From: Aeromicrobium camelliae
GTDB taxonomy: Bacteria > Actinomycetota > Actinomycetes > Propionibacteriales > Nocardioidaceae
Length of the DNA: 64,000 bases
Direction: 5' to 3'
Assembly (NCBI RefSeq): GCF_003850045.1
Contig: NZ_RQJX01000016.1
Location: 1 to 64,000, forward strand
Shown: positions 1 to 10,476 of the stretch, one piece after another
How the letters are laid out: each line of letters opens with the position of its first letter
How positions within the stretch are numbered: the stretch's first letter is position 1
Program-made: the position numbers and the translations under genes
The notes under the pieces: generated by a model
What the model saw: only the letters and a program-made list of their open reading frames with translations
Database searches by the model: none
Told to the model about the DNA's origin: nothing

Positions 1-82
1 TCACCACAGGCCCCACTCCGCGCTCGGAGCACTACCACCCATCAGCAGGATCGAGAACAACCTGCCTGGACATCACACCTAG
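1..82 (+). mobile_element. 3' end of an IS481-type transposase (partial, off left edge)
   Basis: The frame starting at base 2 reads HHRPHSALGALPPISR and then NNLPGHHT before a TAG stop at 80-82. The HRPHSALGG-PPISR pattern with an N-x-PG-HHT ending is typical of the C-terminus of IS481/IS3-group transposases, just after the DDE catalytic core. Only about 26 residues are visible, so intactness cannot be judged. The TAG overlaps the stop codon of the convergent SbcC-like gene, so the insertion sequence abuts that gene directly. No terminal inverted repeat can be identified from this side. Confidence 0.6.
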
Positions 83-2673
83 GCCTCGAGCCGGACGTAC
101 GCGTCGGGAGCGAGCCGGTCGAAGCGACCCGGCTCGCAGGTCAGCACGATGATCTGCGTGGCGCCCTCCCGGGCGACCCGGTGGAGCGTCGCCATCATTC
201 GCTGGCGCCGGATCGGGTCGGCGTAGCCGAGCGCGTCGTCGAGCACCACCGGCGCACCTGACTCCTCGCTCACGAGCCGCGCGGTGGCGATGCGACCCAG
301 CACGCCCAGCTGCTCGCGTGCGCCGCCGGACAGGGAGCCGAACGGGACGGTGCGACCGTCCAGCGTGCGGCTCACGATGGCGAGTTCGTCGCTGATCTCG
401 ACGTCGAAGCCCTCGCCGAAGACCGTGCGTCCGAGGTCGACGATCGCCTCGCGGAACGGACGGACATACCGTTGCCGTGCCTTCTGCGCGTGGTCTGACA
501 GGGTCTGGTGCAAACGGCGCGCGGCGCGTGCCCGCGCATCGAGCGACGCCCAGCGACGCTCGAGGTCCGCGACCTTCTCGGCCGCGCGGTTCGCCGCATC
601 CTGCAGACCGTCGCGGCCCAGCAGCTCCAATTGCGCATCGACGCCGACCAGTTCCTCGGCGAGCTGTTGAGCGCGTCGTTCGGTGGAGCCGAGTACCTCC
701 TCGGCCGTCGCGAGGTCGGCGGCGATCTGGTCCGCTCCGTGCTCGCGCAGATCGCGGTCGAGCGCCTCGACGGTCGCGAGCGCCTGGGCATGGGCCTCGT
801 CAGCACGCGCGAGCCCGGCCTCGACCTCCTCGTCGCTCGCCTCGGCGCGTGCTGCCTCGAGGACGAGGGCCGCCCGCTCGCACCGAGCCCGCGCCTGCAC
901 GACGTCGGCGTCGGCCGACGCCACCCGTTCGCGGAGAGCCTGCGCGAGGGCGGCACGACGAGCACGCTCCTGGCGGGCGAGCTGGGAGTCGCGCACGACC
1001 TGCTCGTACCGCTGCTTGGCGACCTCGTATCCGGCGCGGGCTTCGGCCGTCTCCGGGACGTCGTCCACCTGCGTGCGACGTTGACTCAAGGCGGCCACCT
1101 CGGCGGCGAGCTCCGCCTCCGTGGCCCCGTCGAGGACGGCCCGCAACGCGGCGGCAGCCGCGTCGACCTGTCGCCGTGCCTCGTCACGTCGCGCGGCGCG
1201 CTCGCGAGCGTCGTCGAGATCCGTCACCCCAGCCTGGGCGAGGAGGCGGCGGTAATCCTGCTGGGCGGCCTCGGCATCGTCGGCCCGTTCGGCGATCTGG
1301 GCATCGGGAGAGACGGTGATGCGGACCCCGTCGGGGAGTTCGACGACCGTCGGACGCAACGCCGCGATCTGCGCGGTGTCGCCCTCCATGGCGACGCCGT
1401 CCAGCACGGGGACGGTCTCGCCGAGCCGTTCCACGAGGATCTGCGGTGCGCCGGTGAGGCTGCGCGCCTCCGCGGTGCGCCACGCGGTGTGGGCGTCCAC
1501 GAGCGCGGTGAGAACGTCCGCGGTGACCGTGTGAGAGGCCAGCGACTCGGACGCTTCGTTGAGCTGGCGCACCGCCTCGTGGGCCCGCTCGAGCCGTTCG
1601 TGCGCTCGTCGCCATTCCGATTCCGCGCGCGCCGCGTCCAGGCGGGCGGCGGCGTCGTCGAGTGCCTCGCGTGCCTGATCGATCGCGCCGTCGGGGTCGT
1701 CAGGCATCGGCGCGGACTCCAGCTTCGCCAGCTCGCCGCGCGCGATGTCGGCGGTCTGCTCAGCCAGCGCCAGCGCCTCCTGCGCTGCCGCGAACTCCTC
1801 GAGCAGCTCGGCCCGGCGCTGCTGCGCCCGTCGTGCTGCCAGCGCACTCTGCTCGGCGCCGTGGGCGACCTGACGCGCCTCACGGCACTCGTCGCGCAGC
1901 TGGTCGAGCGCGTCGGAGCGATCGCGCAGGTTCTGCGCCTCCTTGCGCTGGTCCGCGAGCTCGCCGTCGAGGTCGTCGCGGCGCAGACGGAGACGCTCGT
2001 GCCGCTCGACGAGCCGCATGACGCTCTCGACCTCCGCGCGCGCCTGCCGCTCCTGCTCGATCGCTGTGTCGAGCGACTCGCGCAGGCGGGCGTACTCGCC
2101 GGTCGGCCGTCCCGTGGCGGTGAAGTACGTGAGGTACTCGGCCTCCACGCGAGCCAGTAGGTCGGCATGGACCTCGGCACCTTCGCCGGCGTCGCGTTCG
2201 GCGAGGGCGAGATGCAGCGGTTCGAGATCAGCGAGCACCGGCTGGTCCAATGGCTGGCCCTGAACGAGGTGGAGCGCGCGCCACAGCTCGGCGTCGACCG
2301 TCTCGGCGAAGATCGCCGACGCCCGGTCGTGGGCGGCATCGCCGGTGTGGCTCTCGGCCGTCGGCGTGTGGACGGTCAGCTGCGTCGTGCCCTTGCGTCC
2401 GAAGGTCTTGGCGTAGACGAGGTGATAGGGCCCGGTGCGCAGCTCGACCTCGACCCGCGGGTCGGCCTGGACATGCGTGGGCCGGACCGCGCGAACGTCA
2501 GCCGCCTGCGACGACGCCTTGAAGTCGCGCACCAGCCGCAGCGCCTCGGCGATGGAGGACTTGCCCGCCTCGTTCGGGCCCTCGACCAGCGTCACGCCCC
2601 GCTCGGCGAAGACGATCTCGCGAGGTCCGTCGATGCCCCGGAAGTTCTCCAGAACCATGCGCAGCACCCTCAT
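79..2673 (-). CDS. SbcC/YhaN-like AAA family ATPase (Rad50-type)
   Basis: An 864-residue SMC/Rad50-like ATPase. The Walker A motif GPNEAGKSS is at residues 32-40, followed by a long Ala/Arg/Glu-rich coiled-coil region. The ABC signature SLSGG is near residue 780 and the Walker B VVLDDA near 810. This split head with an internal coiled coil is the hallmark of SbcC/Rad50/YhaN proteins, which act on DNA ends with a Mre11-type nuclease. The gene overlaps the upstream phosphoesterase gene by an ATGA junction, so the two are almost certainly co-translated as an SbcCD-like complex. It is closer to YhaN than to classical SbcC because it is short and I see no zinc-hook CxxC. The stop at 79-81 touches the flanking transposase. 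Confidence 0.88.
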   Translation of the reverse strand: MRVLRMVLENFRGIDGPREIVFAERGVTLVEGPNEAGKSSIAEALRLVRDFKASSQAADVRAVRPTHVQADPRVEVELRTGPYHLVYAKTFGRKGTTQLTVHTPTAESHTGDAAHDRASAIFAETVDAELWRALHLVQGQPLDQPVLADLEPLHLALAERDAGEGAEVHADLLARVEAEYLTYFTATGRPTGEYARLRESLDTAIEQERQARAEVESVMRLVERHERLRLRRDDLDGELADQRKEAQNLRDRSDALDQLRDECREARQVAHGAEQSALAARRAQQRRAELLEEFAAAQEALALAEQTADIARGELAKLESAPMPDDPDGAIDQAREALDDAAARLDAARAESEWRRAHERLERAHEAVRQLNEASESLASHTVTADVLTALVDAHTAWRTAEARSLTGAPQILVERLGETVPVLDGVAMEGDTAQIAALRPTVVELPDGVRITVSPDAQIAERADDAEAAQQDYRRLLAQAGVTDLDDARERAARRDEARRQVDAAAAALRAVLDGATEAELAAEVAALSQRRTQVDDVPETAEARAGYEVAKQRYEQVVRDSQLARQERARRAALAQALRERVASADADVVQARARCERAALVLEAARAEASDEEVEAGLARADEAHAQALATVEALDRDLREHGADQIAADLATAEEVLGSTERRAQQLAEELVGVDAQLELLGRDGLQDAANRAAEKVADLERRWASLDARARAARRLHQTLSDHAQKARQRYVRPFREAIVDLGRTVFGEGFDVEISDELAIVSRTLDGRTVPFGSLSGGAREQLGVLGRIATARLVSEESGAPVVLDDALGYADPIRRQRMMATLHRVAREGATQIIVLTCEPGRFDRLAPDAYVRLEA

Positions 2674-3800
2674 GCGGGCCCCCGCACCGTTCCGCCGACC
2701 AGGCGGTACAACAGCCCTAGCGCGTCGCGGGACTCCTGCGCGTGCTCCCCGTCGAGCTGTGCCACGAGGTCGTCGACCGCGTCGGCGGCGAAACCGGTCA
2801 GACCCAGCTCGCGGAACTCCTCGTCATCGGGCCGGACGGCGAGGTCGGTATGCCGTTCCCACACGCGCACGGCCGCGAACCGGTCGGCGCTCTGCTCGAG
2901 CAGCGCGTCGAGGCGCGCCTTCTCCCCCACGGTGAGCGTTCCGGTGAGGACGAGCCGCACGGCGGTCAGGTGCTTGTCCTCGATGGCCTCCAACTCGGCC
3001 TCCAGCAGGTCGAGGTCGTCCACGCCGTCGACGGGCGCGTCGAGAGTGCGGAACGACCACCGCCCGACGCGCACGGGGGTGACGGCGACCTCGTGGCTGT
3101 CGTCGTCGACCTCGACGAGCAGGACATGCCCCGGATCGGTCTCGCGGTGGCGCGTGGCCTCCGGTGCTCCGGGGTACCACAGACGGGGCGCGACCTCGGT
3201 GCAGGAGTGCCGGTCGCCGAGGATGGCGACGTCGACCCGACGCTCCTCCAGCGCCCGGACGAGCGCCTCACGATCGATGAGGGCGGGGTCGACCCGGTCG
3301 ATGCCGAGCAGCCCGCCGTGGCCCACGAGGACGCGGATGCGTGCGGGCTCCGGACGCACCTCCGCGAGCGCGCCGGCCACCAGATCCTCGAGCGGGAACT
3401 TGGTGAACCACGGCGCCGCCACCACGTCGACGCCGTCAGCGACCTCGTGGACGCCCGCCGCGTCCAGGACGTGCACGTGATCGGGACGGGCCTCCACGAA
3501 CTCGCGAGCCCGGTAGATGCTCGCGGCGTCCAGCGGGTCGTGGTTCCCCGGCAGCAGGTACACCGGCACGCTCCACTCGCGCAGCGCGTCGAAGGTGCGC
3601 GCCACGACCGAACGGTGCAACTGGTTGGCGTCGAAGACGTCGCCGGCGACGACGACGAACTGCGCGTCGTGATCGTGGGCGACCGCGCCGATCCGGCGCA
3701 GCACCTCGATGCGGTCCTGGGCGAAGCGTGCGCGCGCTTCGTCGGGCAGGAAGGCCGCCGGCATCCCCAGTTGCCAGTCGGCGGTGGCCACGAAGCGCAT
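2670..3800 (-). CDS. SbcD/YhaO-like metallophosphoesterase (DNA repair exonuclease)
   Basis: A 376-residue Mre11/SbcD-type phosphoesterase. Visible metal-binding motifs run in order: ADWQLG at the N-terminus, GDVFD, GNHD, GHGG and GDRHS. These match the calcineurin-like phosphoesterase family that coordinates two metal ions for nuclease activity. The frame is open for another 211 codons upstream, but homology begins at MRFVATADW, so the ATG at 3798-3800 is taken as the start. The gene overlaps the SbcC/YhaN-like ATPase by 4 nt. The pair probably resects or clears DNA ends, as inferred from the family and the operon. It is divergent from the membrane protein at 3871. Confidence 0.88.
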   Translation of the reverse strand: MRFVATADWQLGMPAAFLPDEARARFAQDRIEVLRRIGAVAHDHDAQFVVVAGDVFDANQLHRSVVARTFDALREWSVPVYLLPGNHDPLDAASIYRAREFVEARPDHVHVLDAAGVHEVADGVDVVAAPWFTKFPLEDLVAGALAEVRPEPARIRVLVGHGGLLGIDRVDPALIDREALVRALEERRVDVAILGDRHSCTEVAPRLWYPGAPEATRHRETDPGHVLLVEVDDDSHEVAVTPVRVGRWSFRTLDAPVDGVDDLDLLEAELEAIEDKHLTAVRLVLTGTLTVGEKARLDALLEQSADRFAAVRVWERHTDLAVRPDDEEFRELGLTGFAADAVDDLVAQLDGEHAQESRDALGLLYRLVGGTVRGPA

Positions 3801-3870
3801 GACTCGACGATAACGAGCGGCGATGACAGAACCGGGAAGGCGCGTTGGTGGCCTCGCTAGTGTCGAGAGC

Positions 3871-4533
3871 ATGGCGCGGAAAGGACTCTTCGGGGAGCTG
3901 TCGGCGCTCCAGCTCATCGCCGGTGCGCTGGCCGCGATGACCTCGGCCTGGCTGGCCTCCTGGCTCGGCGTGGCGGGAACGCTCATCGGCGCGGCCGTCG
4001 GCAGCGTGGTGGCCGGTCTGGCGACGACGCTGTACTCGGCGAGCCTGCAGCGCGGCATCGAGAGGAGCAAGACGCTCCTGGTCACCGAGCAGGGCAGCGT
4101 CGTCGAAGGCGCATCCGGCGGCGAGGAGTCGGTGGTCGAGGCCGAGTCCGTGACCGAGGACCACCCTGAGCCCCGCTCGGACTGGAAGGCGCTGCTGGCC
4201 CGCGTCAACTGGAAGACGGTGGCCCTCGTGAGCGCGGCGACGCTGCTCATCGCCGTCGCGGTGATCGGCGCGTACGAGGTGGTCAGCGGCAGGTCGTACG
4301 GGAACGAGTCGAACTCGCGCATCGTGCCGACCAGCGTGAGCCGCGACGGCGGCCCCACGCCGCAGGGCCCGACCGCTCCGGCGCCCACGCCGACGGCGAC
4401 CAGCCTGCCCACCGAAGACGCCCCGAGCACCACGCCCGAACCGTCGGCGACCCCGACCCAGGAGCCGACGGCCGAGGCGCCTCAACTGCCGACGCCCACA
4501 CCGACGCTCGGGGAATCTTCTCCGACCCCGTGA
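3871..4533 (+). CDS. Membrane protein with glycine-rich N-terminus and Pro/Thr-rich tail
   Basis: A 220-residue protein of unknown function. The N-terminal 60 residues form hydrophobic, Gly/Ala-rich helices (AGTLIGAAVGSVVAG) resembling a glycine zipper. A charged segment follows, then one clear transmembrane helix around residues 130-150 (ALVSAATLLIAVAVIGAY), and the last 70 residues are rich in Pro and Thr, as in cell-wall-spanning tails. Similar uncharacterised proteins are common in actinobacteria. A TAGTGT hexamer 7 nt before the ATG suggests a leaderless transcript and supports this start over an in-frame start 48 nt upstream. Confidence 0.65.
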   Translation: MARKGLFGELSALQLIAGALAAMTSAWLASWLGVAGTLIGAAVGSVVAGLATTLYSASLQRGIERSKTLLVTEQGSVVEGASGGEESVVEAESVTEDHPEPRSDWKALLARVNWKTVALVSAATLLIAVAVIGAYEVVSGRSYGNESNSRIVPTSVSRDGGPTPQGPTAPAPTPTATSLPTEDAPSTTPEPSATPTQEPTAEAPQLPTPTPTLGESSPTP

Positions 4534-4565
4534 CGTTGAGCTGAGCGAGCCTGGAAGGAGGCGCT

Positions 4566-4970
4566 GTGACCATCTACATGAAGCCCACCCTGACCGACGA
4601 GAAGATCGCCGCGATGGGCCTGTTCGACGCCTTCCGCCTGGCCGAAGAGCTCGTGGAGTCGCGGTACCCCCGCGAGGCCGCCCGCGTCCTCGGCCCGGTG
4701 TTGGAGGCCGAGCCCTCCAACGCTGCGGCCTGGGAGCTGTACGGACGTGCTCAGTTCGCAGCCGCACTGCTCGGACCCGCCGAGGACGCGTTCCGCCGGC
4801 TCGTCGAGCTGGAGCCGACGAGTGCCTGGGCGCAGACCGCCCTGGGTCTGACGCTCGACCGGCAGAGCCGCCACCGTGAAGGAGCGGTTCACCACCGCAT
4901 GGCCGCCGCGATGGGGGCCAACGAGCGCGACGCCACCCGCGTCGAGCTCGTCGACAAGCCGATCGTCTGA
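4566..4970 (+). CDS. Tetratricopeptide repeat protein
   Basis: A 134-residue soluble protein starting at GTG, with a strong Shine-Dalgarno GGAAGGAGG 4 nt upstream. Residues 20-115 contain two to three TPR-like helical pairs: AARVLGPVLEAEPSNAAAW, ELYGRAQFAAALLGPAEDAF, and a third beginning VELEPTSAWAQTALG. The consensus spacing of Ala, Gly and Pro fits TPR units that serve as protein-binding scaffolds. It lies 32 nt after the membrane protein and 3 nt before the next gene, so the three probably form one transcription unit. The binding partner cannot be told from the sequence. Confidence 0.75.
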   Translation: MTIYMKPTLTDEKIAAMGLFDAFRLAEELVESRYPREAARVLGPVLEAEPSNAAAWELYGRAQFAAALLGPAEDAFRRLVELEPTSAWAQTALGLTLDRQSRHREGAVHHRMAAAMGANERDATRVELVDKPIV

Positions 4971-4973
4971 TCG

Positions 4974-6739
<1,766 letters not shown>

Positions 6740-6751
6740 GAGGATGCAGGC

Positions 6752-7486
6752 ATGAGTTCGCAGGCAACCTCACCAAAACCTGCCGTGCGCTTCGCCTCGC
6801 GCGGTTCCTCGCACTACGACGTCGCGCTCGCGATGTTCTGCGTCGTGCTCATCGTCTCGAACATCGCCGCCACGAAGGGCATCGAGATCGGCAGCGGGAG
6901 CCTCGCACTCGGGCCGGTCCAGCTGTGGCCGATCGTCACCGACGGCGGCGCGATCCTGTTCCCGGTCGCCTACATCCTCGGCGACGTCATCGGCGAGGTG
7001 TACGGCTTCGCCGCGGCGCGCCGCGCGATCGTCGTCGGCTTCGCGATGGCCGTGCTGGCCTCGGTGACGTTCTGGCTCGTCCAGCACGCTCCGGCGGCCT
7101 CCTTCTATGAGAACCAGGCGGCGTTCGAGTCCGTCGTGGGTCCGGTCGCGCAGATCGTCCTGGCGAGCCTCGCCGGCTACGTGGTCGGGCAGTTCCTCAA
7201 CGCGTGGGTGCTGGTGGCGATGAAGCGCCGCACCGCGGAGAAGGGCCTGGTCGCTCGCCTCATCGCCTCCACCGGCGTCGGCGAGATCGCCGACACCCTC
7301 ATCTTCTGCGCCATCGCCGCCACGGCCATCGGCATCGACTCCTTCGGCGTCTTCCTCAACTACTTCGTCGTCGGCGTGCTGTTCAAGGTCGCCGTCGAGA
7401 TCATCGTCATGCCGGTCACGGTCACCGTGATCGGTTGGCTGAAGCGCCGCGAGCCGACGTACTGGGACGCGGAGACCACGCCATGA
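6752..7486 (+). CDS. yhhQ: Queuosine precursor transporter (YhhQ/VUT family)
   Basis: A 244-residue membrane protein with about six transmembrane helices. The region LPVAYILGDVIGEVYGFAAARR (first residue approximate) fits the YhhQ/COG1738 signature DxIxEVYGxxxAR. The family imports queuine or preQ bases, and gene pairing with tgt is the classical evidence. It starts 12 nt after tgt and its stop overlaps the ATG of the downstream flavoprotein by 4 nt, so the three genes are probably one operon. Any link between the third gene and queuosine metabolism is unproven. Confidence 0.9.
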   Translation: MSSQATSPKPAVRFASRGSSHYDVALAMFCVVLIVSNIAATKGIEIGSGSLALGPVQLWPIVTDGGAILFPVAYILGDVIGEVYGFAAARRAIVVGFAMAVLASVTFWLVQHAPAASFYENQAAFESVVGPVAQIVLASLAGYVVGQFLNAWVLVAMKRRTAEKGLVARLIASTGVGEIADTLIFCAIAATAIGIDSFGVFLNYFVVGVLFKVAVEIIVMPVTVTVIGWLKRREPTYWDAETTP

Positions 7487-8730
7487 CCATGCCCGCCTTC
7501 ACCGACGTGCTCGTCGTCGGCGCCGGTCCCGCCGGCTCGGCGGCCGCCGCATGGACGGCGCGCCTCGGACTCGACACCGTGATCGCCGACGCGGCCAGCT
7601 TCCCCCGGGACAAGACCTGCGGTGACGGGCTCACGCCGCGTGCGATCGCCGAGCTCGACCGGCTCGGACTCGGCGACTGGGTGCGCGGCCACACCGTCAA
7701 CCGCGGCCTGCGCGCTGCCGGGTTCGGTCAGGAACTGCTGCTCCCATGGCCCGGCGGTTCGCTGCCCGATCACGGTTCCGCCGTCCCCCGCACGGAACTC
7801 GACGACCGCATCTTCCGCACCGCGCTGGCCGCCGGCGCCCGACCGCTGGAAGGCGCCCGCGCCGTCGACGCCGTCCGCGACGAGCGTGGCCGGGTGACCG
7901 AGGTCGTGTTCCAGCTCGGAGCGGACAAGCAGGAGCACCGCGTGATGTGCCGGCGGCTCATCGTCGCGGACGGCGTTCGGTCGCCGCTCGGGCGCGTCCT
8001 CGGGCGCGAGTGGCACCGCGAGACCGCCTACGGGGTCGCCGGCCGCAGCTACGTCAAGTCCGGCCGCAGCGACGACCCGTGGATCTCGTCGCACCTCGAG
8101 CTGCGTGGCGAGGATGGCGAGCTGCTGCCCGGTTACGGGTGGATCTTCCCGCTCGGCGACGGCGAGGTGAACCTCGGTGTCGGCGCTCTCGCCACGGCCA
8201 AACGTCCTGCGAGCGTGCAGATCCGACCGTTGATGGAGTACTACGCCTGGCTGCGACGCGAGGAGTGGGACCTGGGCGCCGACCTGCGCCTGCCCACCTC
8301 GGCCTTGTTGCCGATGGGCGGTGCCGTCTCCGGTGTGGCCGGACCCAACTGGGCGCTCGTGGGCGACGCTGCCGGGTGCGTCAACCCCCTGAACGGCGAA
8401 GGCATCGACTACGGTCTCGAGACCGGTCGCGAGGCCGCCGAGCTCCTCGCGACCGGCGCCGATCTCGCGGCAGCCTGGCCCGCCCTGCTGACCCGGCACT
8501 ACGGTGAGGCGTTCTCGATCGCCCGGAGACTGGCGGGACTGATCACGGTTCCGCGGCTCCTGCCGACTCTCGGCCCACTCGGCATGCGCAGTCACGCGCT
8601 GATGACGATCGCGCTGCGGGTCATGGGCAATCTCGTCACGGACGAGGATCGCGACGCTGTCGCCCGCGTCTGGCGTTGGGCCGGTCGGCGGTCTATCGCG
8701 CTCGACGAGCGTCCACCCTTCAGCGACTGA
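7483..8730 (+). CDS. Geranylgeranyl reductase family FAD-dependent oxidoreductase
   Basis: A 415-residue flavoprotein with an N-terminal dinucleotide-binding motif VVGAGPAGSAAA (from about residue 10). It also has the FPRDKTCGDGLTPRA segment typical of geranylgeranyl reductases and the second FAD motif GDAAGCVNPLNGEGI near residue 290. Family members reduce isoprenoid chains of menaquinone or lipids; mycobacterial MenJ, which reduces menaquinone, is the best-known actinobacterial relative. The ATG shares four bases with the yhhQ stop, so co-translation is likely. The substrate is inferred to be menaquinone or another polyprenyl compound. Confidence 0.85.
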   Translation: MTMPAFTDVLVVGAGPAGSAAAAWTARLGLDTVIADAASFPRDKTCGDGLTPRAIAELDRLGLGDWVRGHTVNRGLRAAGFGQELLLPWPGGSLPDHGSAVPRTELDDRIFRTALAAGARPLEGARAVDAVRDERGRVTEVVFQLGADKQEHRVMCRRLIVADGVRSPLGRVLGREWHRETAYGVAGRSYVKSGRSDDPWISSHLELRGEDGELLPGYGWIFPLGDGEVNLGVGALATAKRPASVQIRPLMEYYAWLRREEWDLGADLRLPTSALLPMGGAVSGVAGPNWALVGDAAGCVNPLNGEGIDYGLETGREAAELLATGADLAAAWPALLTRHYGEAFSIARRLAGLITVPRLLPTLGPLGMRSHALMTIALRVMGNLVTDEDRDAVARVWRWAGRRSIALDERPPFSD

Positions 8731-8764
8731 GCCGCATCCCGCGCTCCGCAGTAGCGTAAAGGAC

Positions 8765-9589
8765 ATGACGACTTCGCCGCTGCTGGAACTGAACGACGGT
8801 CACCGGATGCCCCAGCTGGGCTTCGGCACCTACGGCATCGACGACCCGGACACCTTCGTCGCCGCGATCGATGCCGGCTACCGGTTGCTCGACACGGCCA
8901 AGCGCTACGAGAACGAGTCCCAGGTCGGTCAGTGCGTCGCCGCATCCTCGGTGCCGCGCGAGGAACTCTTCGTGACCACGAAGGTCCCCGGTGACGACCA
9001 GGGTTACGAGAGCACCTTGGCGTCGCTGGAGAGTTCCCTCGAGCGGCTGGGGCTGGACTACGTCGACCTGTACCTCATCCACTGGCCGCTCCCCCGCGTC
9101 GACCGTTACGTCGACACGTGGCGGGCGATGATCGATCTGCGCGAGCGCGGTCTCACGCGATCCATCGGCGTCTCGAACTTCCTGCCGGAGCACGTGGACC
9201 GGCTGATCGAGGAGACCGGCGTCGTCCCGGCGGTCAACCAGATCGAGCTCCACCCCTACTTCCCGCAGGCCGAGCAGCGCGCGGCCGACGCCGACCGCGG
9301 CATCGTCACCCAGAGCTGGAGCCCGTTGGGGCGCAAATCCGACCTGCTCGACCACCCGACGATCCGCACCGTCGCGCAGAAGCACGAGGTCGACCCTGGC
9401 CGTGTCATCCTGCGCTGGCACGTGCAGCTGGGGGTCGCCCCCATCCCCAAGTCCGCCACGCCGGAGCGTTTCCGCGGCAATCTCGACGTGTTCTCCTTCG
9501 AGCTCGACGAGGACGACATGAACCGCATGGCCGATCTCGACAACGGCGGCCGCATCGGCGGCGACCCCCGCACCCACGAGGAGTTCTGA
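8765..9589 (+). CDS. Aldo/keto reductase
   Basis: A 274-residue NADPH-dependent reductase of the AKR superfamily. The catalytic tetrad is visible: Asp43 and Tyr48 in LLDTAKRYENE, Lys73 in TTKVPG and His106 in LIHWPL. Cofactor-binding residues appear in PIPKSATPERFRGN near the C-terminus. The length and absence of insertions place it with the 2,5-diketo-gluconate-reductase-like (AKR5) subgroup, but the substrate is not predictable. A TAGCGT hexamer 7 nt before the ATG suggests a leaderless transcript. A GC-rich hairpin follows the stop. Confidence 0.92.
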   Translation: MTTSPLLELNDGHRMPQLGFGTYGIDDPDTFVAAIDAGYRLLDTAKRYENESQVGQCVAASSVPREELFVTTKVPGDDQGYESTLASLESSLERLGLDYVDLYLIHWPLPRVDRYVDTWRAMIDLRERGLTRSIGVSNFLPEHVDRLIEETGVVPAVNQIELHPYFPQAEQRAADADRGIVTQSWSPLGRKSDLLDHPTIRTVAQKHEVDPGRVILRWHVQLGVAPIPKSATPERFRGNLDVFSFELDEDDMNRMADLDNGGRIGGDPRTHEEF

Positions 9590-9599
9590 CCCCGCATCA

Positions 9600-9626
9600 C
9601 CGGCCCCGCCGCGCTGTCGGGGCCGG
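9600..9626 (+). terminator. Hairpin after the aldo/keto reductase gene
   Basis: Perfect 9 bp inverted repeat CCGGCCCCG / CGGGGCCGG with a 9-nt loop, 10 nt after the reductase stop. There is no T-tract, as is usual in high-GC actinobacteria. Confidence 0.6.
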
Positions 9627-9642
9627 CCGGTAGCCTCGCTAC

Positions 9643-10446
9643 GTGCTTCGCATCGCCACCATCAACGTCAACGGAATCCGCGCAGCCCTCCGCAAGGGGA
9701 TGCAGACCTGGCTCGACGAGGCCGATGCCGACGTCGTGACGCTGCAGGAGGTGCGCTGCCCCGACGAGCTCGTTCACGAGCTGTTGAAGGGTTCGGGGTA
9801 CACGATCGCGCACACCGAGGCGGCGGCCAAGGGACGCGCAGGAGTCGCCGTAGTCAGCCGCCTGCCTGTCACGGCCACGCGAATCGGCAACGGCGACCCG
9901 TACTTCGATGACGCAGGCCGGTGGATCGAGGCCGATATCACCCTGTCCGACGGCAGCACGCTCACCACCGCCTCCGTCTACGTGCATTCCGGCGAGGCGG
10001 GCACGCCGCGCCAGGACGACAAGTACCGGTTCCTCGACCAGATGACCGTCCGCATGCAGGAGCTCAGCGCGGCCGGAAACCACGCGGTCATCACCGGCGA
10101 TCTCAACGTCGGCCACACCGAGCGCGACATCAAGAACTGGAAGGGCAACCGCACCAAGGCCGGCTTCCTGCCCGAGGAGCGTGCCTACTTCGACCGCTTC
10201 TTCGGCGAACTGGGCTGGGTCGACGTGCATCGCATGCTCGCGGGCGACGTCGACGGTCCCTACACCTGGTGGTCGATGCGCGGGCAGGCCTTCGACAACG
10301 ACACCGGCTGGCGGATCGATTACCAGCTCGCGACCCACGAACTGGCGCAGGCGGCCAAGTCGGCGCGGGTCGACCGCGCCCCGAGCTGGGGCGAGCGCTG
10401 GTCCGACCACGCTCCGCTCGTCATCGACTACCTCCTCGCCGAATAG
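9643..10446 (+). CDS. xthA: Exodeoxyribonuclease III
   Basis: A 267-residue DNA-repair nuclease of the exonuclease III/APE1 family. It cuts abasic sites and removes 3' blocking groups. Conserved motifs are NVNGIRAA (Asn10), LQEVRCP with the metal-binding Glu36, ITGDLNVGHTERD, and the C-terminal WSDHAPLVIDY carrying the catalytic Asp-His. Length is standard. The start is GTG, preceded at 6 nt by TAGCCT, a good -10 for a leaderless mRNA. Confidence 0.95.
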   Translation: MLRIATINVNGIRAALRKGMQTWLDEADADVVTLQEVRCPDELVHELLKGSGYTIAHTEAAAKGRAGVAVVSRLPVTATRIGNGDPYFDDAGRWIEADITLSDGSTLTTASVYVHSGEAGTPRQDDKYRFLDQMTVRMQELSAAGNHAVITGDLNVGHTERDIKNWKGNRTKAGFLPEERAYFDRFFGELGWVDVHRMLAGDVDGPYTWWSMRGQAFDNDTGWRIDYQLATHELAQAAKSARVDRAPSWGERWSDHAPLVIDYLLAE

Positions 10447-10450
10447 ATAC

Positions 10451-10476
10451 ATAGCCTCGTGATATAACGAGGTTAT
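10451..10476. promoter_or_regulatory. Palindromic operator embedding an extended -10 of the MarR gene
   Basis: Arms ATAGCCTCGT (10451-10460) and ACGAGGTTAT (10467-10476) form an inverted repeat with one mismatch. The centre carries TGATATAAC (10460-10468), an extended -10 element 6 nt before the ATG at 10475. The right arm overlaps the start codon. A MarR dimer bound here would block its own promoter; the transcript is predicted to be leaderless. Confidence 0.65.

Noticed and set aside
2670..4433. Extending the metallophosphoesterase to 587 residues
   Set aside because: The extra N-terminus is antisense to the membrane protein at 3871 and lacks homology; MRFVATADW at 3800 is the family start.
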